Assembly (NCBI GenBank): GCA_033239125.1
Contig: BSWB01000001.1
Coordinates: 111,904,916 to 111,968,915, forward strand
Direction: 5' to 3'
DNA: 64,000 nucleotides
Source of the DNA: Fagopyrum homotropicum
Lineage: Eukaryota > Streptophyta > Magnoliopsida > Caryophyllales > Polygonaceae
Below the pieces are notes generated by a model, which was not told the DNA's origin, ran no database searches, and saw only the letters and a list, made by a program, of their open reading frames with translations. A program made the translations under genes and the position numbers. Of this stretch, positions 45,599-58,214 are shown in pieces (within the stretch, counting starts at the first letter, position 1; each line of letters begins with the position of its first letter).

Positions 45599-46963
45599 AT
45601 GGAAGCCCCAAGGAAATACAAGATGACCGACGCAGAGAAGGAGCGTTATAGGATTGTGCAGGATCGAGTTGTGTATGCAACTCAATTTTTGCATATCCCG
45701 ACTTTGGAGAAACTGGGCATGCTAGAGAGCATGCAAGTGTTTTTGGCAAATGCCGAGCTCGGAGACTTCCTCCAGAAGAGTGCTCCGACATATCTGGAGC
45801 TCAGTAGACAACTTATCTCCACTTTCACAATGGAGAAGGAAGACCACGTGTGTATCGGCCTCACCTTCAAGTTTAACAAGGTGAAATACACTCTCGACTA
45901 CGCCGATCTACGGGAGGCTTTTGGGGTGACTCTAAAACCCTCCGCAAACTGGTGGGATCCAATCCCGGCCCCGGACCTATGTGAGTTTTGGCAAGCAGCT
46001 ACTGGGTCGGAATACAATGTTGGGGGTGAGTACTCCAACAAACTCACTCACCCCAGTTTGAGGTTGATTTCAAAGATCCTCATGAGTGTCTTCTGTGGAC
46101 ACAAAGAGGAAAATAAGGTCGCTCTCAAGGACCTCCCAACACTCTACTCCTGCCTTCCACAAAGCGAGAAGGTGATGGATTGGCCCTCTCTCTTCCTTGC
46201 GGCTTTGAAGCGGATCAGGAGGGATGAGCCGAGGGATATTGTCGGCAGTGGGGTAATCTCTTTGATTGCCTCACAAGTGATGGACCTGTCCGAGTTAGAG
46301 GATGGGATGGCGGCTCCTCTCTACACTGAGGGGATGCTTAGGAGGTGCAAGCTCCTCCGGCGGGACGGGGAGAACCTATTTTGGATCTCCCTGGCAGATG
46401 GGAGCCACCTCACCTACCTCCCCCGGCCTTTACCATTAGGAGGTGAGCTCTCCGAGCTCTATATTCTGGTGGATCCTTTCGTGCCGAGGAGGCCACTAGT
46501 GGCCATTGTGGAGAGGCATGCTGCCAACTCCAGCCGGGCCCATCAGGAGGAGCACCTGCCCATCCCGGTTGACGAGGAGATGCCCACGGCGGCACCAGAG
46601 GAGGGCCCGGCCCTTGCGAGCCTTCAGGCTCAGATGGCGGCTATGACGACCCAACACCGGACATGGCAGTCCGATTACCAGCGGACTATGCTGGAGCAGC
46701 AACAGAGCTGGCAAGACAATTTTGCCACCTCCATGACCTCACACTTCGACCAAAGGCAGGAGGCCTGACAGGCAGCCCAACAACAGCAGCTGGAGGCTCA
46801 GCAGCTGGCTTGGCATGCCAGTTTTGAGACCTCTTTTGGTCGCCGGGTGTCTGCCCAGCAGGACCGCATTAATGACATCTACCGCCGGCAGGAGCATTTC
46901 TTCCGCCATGTCCCTTACCCACCGGAGGAGGGTCCGGGTGGTCCATCCGGACCACCCCAGTGA
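45599..46963 (+). pseudogene. Element D ORF3 (post-integrase ORF)
   Basis: Start MEAPRKYKMTDAEKERYRI at 45599; the frame is open upstream, but similarity to other ORF3 proteins begins after this Met. 389 codons reach TGA 46766-46768, then the same frame runs on as a Gln-rich segment to TGA 46961-46963, so the first TGA is probably a mutation. Motifs shared with B and E include a FLHI..LE..GMLESM block and APTYLELSRQLISTF. The C-terminus (TMLEQQQSWQDNF, AAQQQQLEAQQLAWH) is likely helical. There is no signal peptide or membrane segment. It is the best preserved ORF3 in the window. Function unknown; the position matches the env-like slot of Athila elements. Confidence 0.85.
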
Positions 46964-47569
46964 GGGGTACATTTCTTTCCCTTCTCCCACATTTATCTTT
47001 GACTCATTTCAACTTTGAGGACAAAGTGTACTTCAAGTATGGGGGAGGGATATATCATTGCTTGTACAGTTCAATGAGTTGTTTTTGGCATTTGTTTTTG
47101 CATTGCTTTATTCAGTTTCATTCAAAAAAAAAAAGAAAAAAAAAGAAAAAAGCCAAAGAAGTGAAAAAAGGCATGAAAATCCTTGGATAAACCAAAAACC
47201 CAAAAGAGCGGTTTAGGTAAAAAGAACGTAGTCCGAACAACCCTAGGTTGGTGCAAAATTGGACTTGAGGGATGTGAGTTAAAGTGAGAAAAGAAGAAGA
47301 GTGGCAAGGTGAAATCCCGAAAGGGCGCCTTGGCAAAATGAGCGACACTGAGCGTAGGTTTCCCTTCTGGCGTTTTGGCGACATAAGAAGGGGAGTCATA
47401 AGGAGGTTGTCCGGGTAGGCCACTCTTGGAGCGATAAGGATGGAAGTATTTGTTTTTCTCACATTTTCTCTTTTTTCCTTCTTTCTTTCTTGGCTTTTCT
47501 CTTGGTTTTCATTGTCTTTCTGCTTGCTCATGCTTCCTGAGACCTTTGAGTCTAGTTGATGTCATTTGT
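46964..47569 (+). other. Element D 3' noncoding region
   Basis: 0.6 kb; an A/G-rich tract at 47125-47170 and pyrimidine-rich 47460-47510. Nothing that looks like a gene. Confidence 0.65.
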
Positions 47570-47610
47570 TTTTACTCGGGATGAGTAAAAGGTCTAAGTA
47601 TGAGGGAGTT
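47570..47610 (+). promoter_or_regulatory. Pre-LTR stem-loop and polypurine tract (element D)
   Basis: TTTTACTC / GAGTAAAA with loop GGGAT (47570-47590), then GGTCTAAGTATGAGGGAGTT and the LTR, 20 nt after the stem. The stem sequence is unlike families I and II but remains fully paired. Confidence 0.75.
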
Positions 47611-49139
47611 TGATAGGTGATGGAATCACTATCAATTAGGGTAGTTTTTAGAGTCTTTTAATTGCATTAGTGTCGGTTTGTGCTACTAACTCCTTGGTCC
47701 AGAAGAAGAAGATCAAAAGAAGCTAAAGAAGGAGTTATAAGCACTTAGGAGTGAAGATCGATCACGAAGCAAAGCTTCTGTTACCTCACAGCCCCAGCGG
47801 GTCCTTGCAGCCGCCCCTGCGGATGACGCTTTCCACTGGAGCGCTCCTTGCGCCTCCACCAGCGCCAACCATGAAGCGTGTCACCGCCCCTACGCCACTC
47901 CTTGGCGCCCCCGCGGTGACCTGCCCTGAAGAAATGAAGACCAGCTCCCCTGCGTCTCCCACTGCGCCTCTGCCTGCGCCTCAACCTGGGAGCTAGAAGG
48001 CGAAGAGACTATGTCACCGCCCCCTGCGTCCACATAGGGACGCCCCGGCGGCTTGACATCAGAAATGTCAGGAAGGCGAAAGGTCAGACGTTGAAGTGCA
48101 TTAAAGATCCACCCCAACGGAATTGTGTAGCTGCCCCAACGGCTCTAAAGAAGATCAAACAATTCTGCCTAAACTGCCCCTGCGGTTCTTGAAGGCCGCC
48201 CCTGCGGTTTAACGCCATAAGCTTTACTCCGGCTGTTTACACCACCTTTATGGCATTTAAGGTTGTTGTTTTGGGCCGGCCATTTACTCCTATTTAGTGT
48301 CTTTTGTAGTATAAATAGGCTGTGGTTGATTACTAGAATTATCCATCTTATCATCTTGTTAATCATCAAATTATCCACTTAGATTATCTTGCTACCTTGT
48401 AATGAGTTGCTAACTCCCTTGCTACATTGGGTTGGTTTGAAGCTGCTTTGTTACTTTGGTTCTAAGTACTTTATAATATAAGTTTTCATTCAGTAATACT
48501 TTGTGTTTCCTTGATCTCCATTGTCTAATTGCATGTTTACTATTGCTTGAGATTAATCACCTTAGGTTCTAAAGTGCATGCAAACAACTAGGATTAATAG
48601 GTTCTGGGTTCGGGTCTGTAATCTAGTAGCAACTTTAAGTAATAACGGGTTGTGATTACTTAAAGAAAAGGACACAAATATAAAGATAAGTTTAATGGTT
48701 TTAATCTTCTCTTTATATCCCTTAGTCTTTGTTTGAAAGCTAACCTGTTATTTGTTCTTGTAGGTTTACGGAACTTTAACCTGTTAAGTTGTGTTGATGC
48801 CGGTTGGCTCAACACATATATACGATCGATACGGGAGATTATTTGAAAACTTGTAAAAGGAACTCACCAAAGTAGCAATTGCATGCTTACAATCAACCTA
48901 GTGTAGATTCATCCATTATTGTCTTACTTGTCGCTTTTATCGTTTTCATAAGTTTTTGTGCATCAATCCAACCAAACCCCCCCTCCTTTATGTCACTTGT
49001 CATTATAATCGATAATTGCATCTAAAACACCTTAACTCTCTTGGGTTCGACCCTTACTTAATCACTATACTTGTTCTTAGTTCTAAGTCGGGATTTACTT
49101 TTGATTGGGTATAGACGACCATAGAAATACCTTCGGTCA
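47611..49139 (+). repeat. Element D 3' LTR (family III)
   Basis: 1529 bp, close match of 5474-7001. TATA at 48310; CCGCCCCTGCGG at 47811 and 48196. Confidence 0.95.
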
Positions 49140-50046
49140 TTAGCCAACAATTATCATGATAACAATAACCAAATATATGAGAAAGGAATCAATATTCAAA
49201 CAAGAAAACCTTAACACAAAGGTCTCAACAACTGAATCAAACAAACAAACAATAAGCGTTCCTCAATCACAAATCAGAAAAGACACCAAAACCAAACCAA
49301 CTAAGAAAGTCTTACAAACTTCCTTCAAATCCAACTTCAACTTGATTCGTTCCTTGCTTGATTTTCAGCCTTCAAATAACCTTCAAACTTTCTTCAAACT
49401 TCCTTCAAACTTCCTTCAAAAAATCCTTGATCTGAAGATGGTTGAATTGCAGAAAATCCAACCCTTTATATAGGAGAATTATTCTCCAAAGATAAAATAT
49501 CTTAAAAAGATAATTTCCTTAAAATATATCTACATATCTTCCAAAATAAATCACTCAAAAAGATATCTTCCTTCCAGAAATCCATCCCAAAATATGTGAT
49601 ATTCACTTTTCAAAAATAGAAGATCTCAGCCAAAAACAAAGATCTCATGTCCGGTCATCACTTTGCCTCGGTCTAGACACTCTTGAAGATCACCTCGGTC
49701 GAGGTGGTACTGTAGCTGACCGAGGTGAGTCTCAGCTGTGAATGAAACATCTCTAATCTGGTCCAAAATCAATCTTCTAAATCATTTCCATGCTTCCTGA
49801 GATCTTCTTATAACTCCTCAATGCTCCAGAATGTAGCTCCAATGATTCCTTAGCTTCCTTAGCTCCATTTTGGTCCAAAACGTTCCATTCTCCCTATAAT
49901 GACAACGAAACTAGGTGTAGACCTCGATTCCCGCAAAGGTAGACAAAACAACAACATAATAAAAGAATATACATCATTACATGCAGATTTATGAAGATAA
50001 AACGTCCAAACCAATCCCAAAATATAGACTATAACACATGCTATCA
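49140..50046 (-). repeat. Element E 3' LTR, part right of the D insertion
   Basis: The U3 part of the LTR in the element's sense, beginning TGATAGCATGTG at 50046. TATATAAAGGG-like promoter on the minus strand at 49474-49462; CCTCGACCGAGG (as its complement) at 49693; a triplicated cttccttcaaa at 49388-49420. Confidence 0.9.
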
Positions 50047-50085
50047 AAGTACCCATTACTTGTCCCTTGCTGGTCCACAAGCAAG
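50047..50085 (-). promoter_or_regulatory. Decayed pre-LTR stem-loop and polypurine tract (element E)
   Basis: Sense: CTTGCTTG / CCAGCAAG with loop TGGA (50085-50066), one mismatch; LTR 19 nt after. It is the oldest element and the only copy with an imperfect stem. Confidence 0.55.
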
Positions 50086-51475
50086 ATCCAAATCTTAGAT
50101 ACAAGATAGAATGGATTATAAGTCAGAAAAATCAATGAAAAACATTTCAAAACATTTTGGTGGTGTGCTCCACTCATAGATCACCATAAGAGAATGCTTC
50201 ATGGCAAATAAAATCAAGACATGATCAAAACGTTTTATAAATATAAGAAAGTTGTTCATCTTTGCATAAAATCATAGAATGCATAATAAATCATATTTAT
50301 AGAAATCAATCATGTATAATCTAGTTTAAACCACCAAGTCAATCAACAAGTTCGAGGTCTCAAGGGATTCCAAAAAAGGTCAAGAAACGTGTCAAGGTGG
50401 GATGTATATATGGTAATGTGGAGCTTTTATACGGGAATAGGATTTTTTCTTCACTTTCTTTGAATCAAAACATCTTCCACCAATAAGCTTTGCTTATTTT
50501 CACTTTTTTACTTTACTTTTTGGGATGCATGGACAGAGGTGCACAATAACCGAAGCCTAGGAGATCAACAATCATCAATTTCTCGAGATGCCTCAAACCC
50601 TTGATGCACATACCATGACTCGTTAGGAATATCGCTCAATCCGACTTTGGCAAGACACAAAAACCCGGCTATGTGAATGGTGCCGAGTTACTCATCATCA
50701 TGATTGACTTTCCCAAACCTAATTGTTTCTTTCTAACACTTTCAGCCAACATCTCAACTTTACTTGACTTGCTTTTCGTCACTTGCTTCCAAATTCCCGG
50801 ATAGGTAAAGGGATGCAAAAATGTATATGAGGGGCTAAAGCATGGTCAAGAAGAAGAAGAAGAGAATGAATTGCTTTAATCATCCCAGGAAGAATGTGAT
50901 AGAACTCATCATGTGGTGTCAACCTTCAAATTCAACATAATTTTGATAAAAACAAAGTATTAAACATATTAGTATTTCAAACAAAGCATTTTGCAACTTA
51001 AACATATCATAAAACCTTTTGAGCATATAAAGATTTCAAAACCAATCTGAAAACAGAATCATCATCGAGATCATATCCAGAGAAGAATCACAAAAAACTT
51101 TTTGAAAAACTTTCAGTTAAGAACCATCTCGGTTGAGGTGTTCTGGCGTCATCCGAGGAGTTCATCCTCGATCGGCCATGAACGTCTCAGTTGAGGTCAT
51201 AAATTTTTTTTTCAAACCAGTTTTCGACGTTTTTTTCTCAAACAAAAACCTGTATGTGTGCATGTAATGACAAATTAGGACATAGAGCCGAATAAAGAAA
51301 TAACATCCATAAGAGTCATACAACCATCGAAGCAAATAAGTCAAGTAAATACATCCAAATACCCCATACTTGGGACACATTGTCCCAATGGGTCAAATAT
51401 AAGTCTAGATAAATAAAGTACTCACCGGACCTAGCTGAACTGCATAATAAATATAGAAAAGAAATCCATGAAGCT
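50086..51475 (-). other. Element E 3' noncoding region
   Basis: 1.4 kb homologous to 34697-36083 of B, including the block shared with family II (50560-50710) and family I 12-mer half-sites at 51125-51200. No coding frame. Confidence 0.7.
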
Positions 51476-52882
51476 CTAATCCTCGTCAGCTGGCGGTGGT
51501 GGATGTGGGATGTATGGATGCTAGGACGGGTAAAATGGATAGCCCATAACCTGCTGATGCTGGATCTCCATCATCCGTCTAGTGAAGTACTAGCTCTCCA
51601 TCATCTGATGCGTCCATCCCTCAATATGTCGGCGCTCATCATCGAAGCGCTGGTGAATGTTAATTGTCAGGGCTGCGTATGCATCTATCATTTGGTCAGT
51701 GAGATCATCAATAATCTGGTGTCCCTCGAAATCTCTAAATCGGCGGGATCTACGCTGAGGTGGCGGTGGTGGTCGTGCTACTCTCTCATCCTCCGTCGCC
51801 TCGTCATCAAGGTCAACAACGGGAACACTAGGGCCGCCGATATCAATACCAATCTCCATGGTAGCTCCTCCATCATACCCCTCATCATCATCATCGTCAG
51901 CTGCGTCACTAGCATCCTGCATGTAAGGGAACCAAGAAGCAAACCAATACTGATGATCAAAAATAGAAAACTCGGATGACCACATAATCCCCTATGAAGC
52001 TGTCGTCTCTCATGGCATGGCAACGTAGGGCATACCAAGGCCACGAGGAACTAGAATGCGTCTGGTGATCATCTCTTGTAGTCCCAACGGCTTCGCAGCC
52101 GCGACAAGTGTATAAGATGAAAGATCTAAACCCATAGAAGTGGCGATGTGGGTCACCAACCCACCACAACAGATATTGCTTCTGGACTTGCCCTTGATCT
52201 TGTGCAAATCATGTGCCAGCATGGCAACAAAGTCCGACACTCCTCCAGTCACCATGTAGAACAAACTCAGCAGCTCCCCCTGACGGACCTTCTGGGGCAT
52301 CTCAGTACGCTCTAGAAGAGTCTCACTTAAAATCCTGTGAGCAAGGCGGAAGGCATGATGAAAGATAATACGCTCCCGGGAATCTCCGGGTCTCCACCTG
52401 TCACTATGGTCCCACACATGGGCTATCTCTCCTTAGAAACTCCGATCCGCTGCTCGGGAAAGAAAATCAATCACTATAGGAGTAGGGAAACCGAAAATCT
52501 CCCTAAATTGATCCATAGGAACTACAGAGTTCCTGTTCAGCATCTGGTACTTGATCCCATTGCGCTCCGGCACATATGTCATAGAAATCACAAACTCCAT
52601 CGTCGGCTCCAGATAAGTTGGCGCTCTAATATCCATGAACTCCTCAAGACCAACCATGGAGATCATCTTCTTCAAGTTGTCCACCACATGGAGACACTCG
52701 AAGGTATCAATATGAAGAAAACGCGGGGCAACGATCGGACGCCCGCAAATGCGATCATAATCCTTCTGGTGTTGCTCGTGGATCACCGGAATGGAAAATT
52801 GAGAAGTAGAGGAAGAAGAAGACTGGTGTGAACTGCTAGGCCCGTCCCTCAAGGCCAACCGACGATCAGATCTGTTGCCCAT
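51476..52882 (-). pseudogene. Element E ORF3 (post-integrase ORF)
   Basis: Minus frame from MGNRSDRRLALRDG (52882) to TAG at 51478-51476, about 469 codons, homologous to ORF3 of B throughout. In-frame stops at 52433, 52010, 51990, 51590 and further downstream. Shared blocks: YDRICGRPIVAPRFLH, APTYLEPTMEFVIS, FREIFGFPTP and GLQEMITRRILVPRGL, then the acidic (DDDDDEG) and basic (QRRSRRFR) stretches. Comparison with B shows which parts are conserved: the N-terminal 350 residues much more than the acidic linker. Not functional. Confidence 0.82.
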
Positions 52883-53621
52883 TTTTCTGGAAGAAGAACA
52901 CCTCGGTTGCCCAAGAACACCTTGGCCGAGACACAATCGACTGGACCGAGGCGAAGTGTTGTTCGAACGCACTCTCTTAATCTGTAAGCTTTTTCCCCTA
53001 AAAAAACCAAAAGCTTCCTATGGGGTACTTATATCTTTTTTAACAAAAATCAGTGGCAACCAAAGCCAGATCTGCTAAAAATCGACAAAAGAAGGAGGGA
53101 GTAGGGTTTGGAACGAAATACACCAAATATGCAGATTGAAGCATTTTCCTTGCTGTTTGATGCTTGGAAACTGAACCTCTTGCTTCCTCCGGGGAAATTG
53201 AGCCAAGAAACGTAGAAAACGGGCAAGAATCGAGAATTTGAGGGTAAGTGCCGCCGCGGTCGAGGTGAGAGTAGAGTTAAAAAAAGTGGAAGAGCGAGAA
53301 ACCGTCGCACCTTTTATACCCCTCGTTGAATTTGATTACACCTTGGCCGAGATGGTCCCGAGCGGACCGAGGTGTCAGACTGGATGTCAGACCTAATCAC
53401 CTCGGTTGACCAAGAACATCTCGGTCGAGATGATTTGCAACAACCGAGATGTGTCTCGGTCAAGCTCCGTCTTCTCAATTTCTCTAATTTCTGTCCTTCC
53501 AATGTAGCTCCTGAGCTGTAATCCTTCCTTAGAAAGTTCCTGGTTTCTGTCTAGAGCATGCAAAAACACAACGAAGCAAACTATCTAAACTAAGCTAGAA
53601 AAGGGAAAAGAAAGCAATACC
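52883..53621 (-). other. Element E pol-ORF3 interval
   Basis: 0.74 kb, equivalent to 32494-33268 of B, with family I 12-mers and half-sites at 52897-52945, 53250-53270 and 53335-53465. No gene seen. Confidence 0.6.
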
Positions 53622-53669
53622 TTGGGTTGCCTCCCAAGAAGCGCTTGGTTTAAGGTCGCTAGCTGGACC
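53622..53669 (-). promoter_or_regulatory. Tandem stem-loops after pol (element E)
   Basis: Sense: stem-loop 1 (53669-53654) GGTC / GACC; stem-loop 2 (53637-53622) TTGGG, loop AGGCAA, CCCAA, extendable by one C-G pair. Retained although the integrase before it is deleted. Confidence 0.62.
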
Positions 53670-53680
53670 GTACGTCATCC

Positions 53681-54434
53681 TCAAACATGTTGGAAGGTGT
53701 CGTCACTCCATACTTCATCTTCATCATGGGGTGAAACAAAGGATTCTATCCAATGTTCCAATAAATGTAAGTGCTCATCGGGAAACAAATCATCAATGGG
53801 TAGGTCATCCTTCTTGAGCGAGGTGGAAGGTAGCCGGCTGAGGTGATCCGCAACAGAATTCTCGGATCCCTTCTTATCGCGAATCTCAAGGTCAAACTCT
53901 TGAAGCAAGAGAATACAACAATGAGGCGCGGCTTTGCATCCTTCTTAACAAGCAAGTAACGAATAGCTGCATGGTCAGTGTAAACAATAACTTTCGCTCC
54001 CACTAAGTAAGAGCGAAATTTCTCAAAAGCATAAACAACTGCCAAGAGCTCCTTTTTGGTGGTGACGTAGTTCAGTTGAGCTTCATCTAGCGTCTTGCTA
54101 GCATAGTAAATGGAGTTGGTCCGGCCATCCTTCTTTTGTCCAAGTACCGCTCCTACGGACACATCACTAGCATCAGACATAATCTCAAAGGGCAAGGTCC
54201 AATCGGGAGGTTGAATGATGGGAGCGGTGATCAACGCTTCATTTATCCTGTAAAAAGCATCAAGACATTCATGCAATAACTCAAAAACAACATCCTTATT
54301 CAAAAGATTAATGAGCGGTTTAGAGATTTTAGAGAAATCCTTGATTAACCTCCTGTAGAAACCTGCATGCCCGAGAAAACTCCGCACACCCTTAACAGAA
54401 CAAGGGGGAGGAAATTTCTCAATAGTCTCGAACA
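53681..54434 (-). pseudogene. Element E RT thumb and RNase H; RT core and integrase deleted
   Basis: The minus frame begins abruptly at FETIEKFPPP, within the RT thumb, continues VRSFLGHAGFYRRLIKDF and RNase H (FEIMSDASDVSVGAVLG, TTKKELLAVVYAFEKF, YTDHAAIRYLL). A frameshift near 53920 precedes VADHLSRLP. After the linker FVSPHDEDEVWSDD the sequence passes at once into the post-pol stem-loops, so the whole integrase (about 430 codons) is absent. The RT fingers and palm with the catalytic box are also absent, joined near 54435 at a gcatg. Confidence 0.88.
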
Positions 54435-55264
54435 TGCATCAGTTTAGATGATTCAGTTTCAGAAAGGGAAGCACCAATGATAACGGGATAAGTAGAATCC
54501 GGACCAAGGAAAGCATACCTCAAGTGACTCGGAAGTGGTTTAAGCTCCAAGACTGGGGGTGCTTTCTGTGGTAGATATGTGCTTCCTCCTTCCAGCGAAG
54601 TGGACTAAGATCGAAGAACTGGACTTTCACAAGTCTCAGTTGACATCATCTCGCTTGCTACCTCGGTCGGGATCCGAGGTGGGTGACCGAAATGTTCTTC
54701 AGATAAGAACACCTCACTTGGTCCAGAGGGTGCCTCGGTCGAGGTATTGGAACTGAAACCTAATGTTCTTTTCTTCTCCTGAGTCAGTTTATCAAATCTA
54801 GCTCCTAGATCTGCTTCCAATGCCTTCAAGCTTCGCACATCTGCATCACAAGAGACATCTATACCTTCCTCCATTAAACTAAAACTAAGAAATATTTCAA
54901 GAGGATCTTTAATAAGGATAGAGCTCACCAATTCTCTAGATTCTTCTTCATCATAGATGTTGAAGATGTCATCCTCCAGCGGCTCTCCCTTCATTGCAAC
55001 AAGCAATGCAAACTCCACATGATCGCCACCAATGTTTAATTTCAACTTGCTGTTCTTACAATCCACGTTGCAACCCGAAGTTGCTAGAAATGGTCTCCCG
55101 AAAATGATAGGGATAGGATAATCTGCAGGAATGTCAAGCACAACAAAGTCTATAGGTATGTAGAAGTTACCTAACTTGATGGGAGCGTCCTCCAAAATAC
55201 CCACGGGACGGGGATGGAACGATCCGCCATGTATAACGTCATCTTCACGGGCTTGGGCTCTCAA
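54435..55264 (-). pseudogene. Element E protease end and pre-RT linker
   Basis: Minus frames read VGILEDAPIKLGNFYIPIDF and IIFGRPFLATSGCNVDC (protease C-terminal half), then the variable linker (STEAPSGPSE) with family I 12-mers (54655-54745), a stop near 54605 and, after a frameshift, LELKPLPSHLRYAFLG, which in A leads into RT. It ends at the RT deletion. Confidence 0.85.
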
Positions 55265-56475
55265 AGTCCAACTTTCTCACATAGCTCCAGCGGGATGATG
55301 CTCACGCTAGCTCCTAGATCACATAATGAATAATAAGTCACATCCCCAACTTGAATGAGAATGCAAAATGAACCGGGATCTCTCAATTTAGGTGGCATTT
55401 TCTCCTTGATGATTTGAAGGAGCTCCGAAGATCTAGATGTCATCCTCACTTCATCAAAGTCTTCCAGTTTCTTCTTCCTTGATAGAATCTCTTTCTGAAA
55501 CTTCCTATAGGCCGGCATCCCTAGAATGGCATCAAGGAAAGGAATATTAATATGTAGGTTATTCATAAGGTCTAGAAACTTACCAACGTGCTTGTCTAGA
55601 TGTGCCCTCGCCCTTGACTGAGGGAATGGAAGTGGTGGTTTATAAGCAGGAAGTGGAACATAAACTTCAGATTTATCTTTCGCCTTTTGGGGCTCCATCT
55701 CGGTTGGCACCTCGACTGAGGTGTTCCTCGTCTGATCTTGGTCCGAGGTGTTCCTCATCTGGTCAGGGATCGACCGAGGTACTGGATCTGCAGTCTTCAA
55801 TCCATTGTGTGTTGTAATTGCCATGATCTGTCCCTTAGGGTTGTTCTCTGTCCTTGCTGGGAGCTTCCCTGGATCTCTTGGCGCTTCATTCGCCTTGTTG
55901 AAAAATTGTTGCACTAAGGCTTTTTGTGCCTTTGAAAATGAATTCATCGATGTCTCCATAGCATTGAGCTTGATCAAAATTGCCTTCAACACAACATCTG
56001 GTTTATTTGGTGGCTGGGACAAATTTGATGCAGGCTCCTGGCTTCTCAATGAAGTAGAAGAAGAAGAGGGGGCATTAAGACCATTTTCAGCATGAGAATA
56101 AGGGTTACCGGAATTTTGTTGATTAGATCTCCAATTGTTGTTGTTGGAGTTTTTGTTGTTGTAGTTGTTGTTGTTCCGTGGCCCTTGATAGTTGTTTCTT
56201 CCTTGGTATCCACCATCTTGCTCCTTCTTCATTTGAGCTACTAAAAGCTCCTTCAATTGCTTCACTTCATTGCTAAGCGAGGTGAGTTGAGCTCCTTTTG
56301 ATGATGTGTCTTGAAAGCTAACTCTTCTTGCTCCATCTTCAAATCTTTGATGAGAGTACTTCTCCATGTGTAAAGCTTGCTTTTCAATGAAACCCAAAGC
56401 TTCATCTATTGGCATATCCATGAAGGTGCCGGCGGAAAGTAATTGGAGCTTGAATTGAGTATCTCCATCCAAACC
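55261..56475 (-). pseudogene. Element E gag C-terminal half and protease active site
   Basis: Open minus frame from the F insertion (GLDGDTQFKLQLLSAGTF) through the capsid end, an Asn-rich tail (NNNNYNNKNSNNNN), the KPPLPFPQSRARA motif and the protease active site CDLGASVSIIP, to a stop at 55261. About 400 codons without a stop, the best preserved part of E. Its frame changes at 55261-55264 into the following protease half. Confidence 0.88.
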
Positions 56476-58214
56476 CGATAGCATGAATTATAGTCTTTAT
56501 TTTGGGGTTTGTTTGGACGTTTTATCTTCAATAATCTACATGTTTGTATGTATATTATGTGATTATATTACCATTTCATCTACCTTTGCGGGAATCGAGG
56601 TCTACACCTAGTTTTGTTGTAATCGTAGGTAAAATGGCACGTTTTGCATCTAAAAGGAGGAAAAGGAGCTATGGAGTCATTAGAGCTACATTCAGGAACA
56701 TCCAAGAAGCATAGCCATGGATTAGAGATTTACTTTGGACCAGATTTGAGAGATTTCACATTCAGTTGTAACTCACCTCGGTTGACTACAAAGTCACCTC
56801 GACCGAGGTGATCCAGAGAAGTCGACTCGACCGAGGCGAACACCTGGGACGCGGCGAGAATATTTTATTCTTGGATAAGATCTTTTATCTTTGGAAAGAG
56901 ATCTTACATTTTTGGGCTTGGCTCCTGGAAGGAAGAAGATATGCTAGATCATATATTTTACCTATTTTTATGGGAATAGATCTTTCTAAGATATCTTATC
57001 TTTGGAGAGTAATTTTCCTATAAAAAGGGTCGGGTTTCCCACAAATCCGACATCCGCTATCACCTCGCTTACATCTAATACACCGCTGCCGCCATCCTCC
57101 AGTTGGGAGATTTGAAGAACCTTTTTGAAGGTTGTTGAAGGAAGAAAGTCTATAGCTTTTATAGCTTTTGAAGGGTTTTTGTAAGATTATCTTAGATTCC
57201 CTTCTTGTTTGTTTGTCTTGTTGGATTTCTATCCAAGGAACGCTTGTTTGATAATTGATTCAGTTATTGAAGCCTTTTTCTTAAGGTTTTCTTGTTCAAT
57301 TATTCTCTTTCTTCCCATATACTTGATTAATACTTTCATGATGATGAGTGGCTAATCTCTTTGTGTGATTCTAGGGTGATTGGCTGAAGGTTGTGGGAAA
57401 AACAATGATAGAATGATCTTAATCACAGTAGGACCCTGAAAGTTCGAGTCTTTACCTTAACCCTAAGCATCTCGCTCAGTCGATGAACATCTCGGCCGGG
57501 GTGGAATTTGGCTGACCGAGGTGACTTATCTGATCCGAAACTGAGAGTTAAGTGTTAGAGTTTGCCAAAATCCTATTCTTATTACACCTTTCCTGATTCA
57601 ATGCAAGCTTAGGATGAGACTTACCCGGTAATTCCTTTGTTTGTTTACCAAAGATCATAAGTATAGGTAATAAAGGTTTATCCTTTATTGGGGTTTGAGT
57701 GTGCTTTCATCCCATCTTTGTGAGTTAGCCTGAGACTTACCCGGTAAAGGTTGATTCTATTCCCTTAGTTGGAGTGTTAGTTTGAGGTTATAGTTCTTTA
57801 CTTTGATTCCTTGAGACTTACCCGGTAATAGGAGTTACGGTTTGGGATTAGTGAGTAGTGAGACTTACCCGGTGATCTATTCCACTTTAGTAACACCTTC
57901 CCTATGAAAAAAATCTTAGCTTTGTCCGCTTATCTTTAGATCTTGAGTTGGAACCACAACTAGATGCTTTAATCCCTAGAATTGCATATTTCCTTTATTG
58001 ACTTTTATCATCTTTGATTGTTTTAATTGCTTTGTGGTTAGTAATTGCTAAAGCTTACCGTTATCGACTTTGTTTCACTAAGTCCTTGTGATCGACCCCT
58101 GGAATTCCTTGCTTTTACTACGATTGACCCGTACACTGCGGGTTCGCATCCTTGTTTTAAGCTTACATCTAGGGTTATAAATTTAAAGCTTGCACACACC
58201 GTTTGGAGCGAACA
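56476..58214 (+). repeat. Solo LTR F (family I) in gag of element E
   Basis: 1739 bp, CGATAGCATG...GGAGCGAACA, with perfect AAACC duplications at 56471-56475 and 58215-58219. The first base T is mutated to C. It has TATA at 57019, CCTCGACCGAGG at 56797 and the GAGACTTACCCGGTAA boxes. With no internal sequence, it is the product of recombination between the two LTRs of an inserted element. The E gag frame rejoins precisely (LLEIYFKG to LDGDTQF). Confidence 0.95.

Larger units (their letters stand above)
5474..49139 (+). mobile_element. Element D: family III Athila-like retrotransposon, split by A
   Basis: LTRs at 5474-7001 and 47611-49139 (1528 and 1529 bp) bound a plus-strand element in two pieces, 5474-9179 and 41375-49139. 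Flanks TTATC (5469-5473) and TTAGC (49140-49144) are a 5-bp duplication with one mismatch; the intact target in E's other LTR reads TTAGC (60010-60014). Element A splits it inside the protease codons with a perfect TAGGC duplication. Its own length is about 11.5 kb, with gag, protease, RT, RNase H, integrase and a third ORF. Confidence 0.95.
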
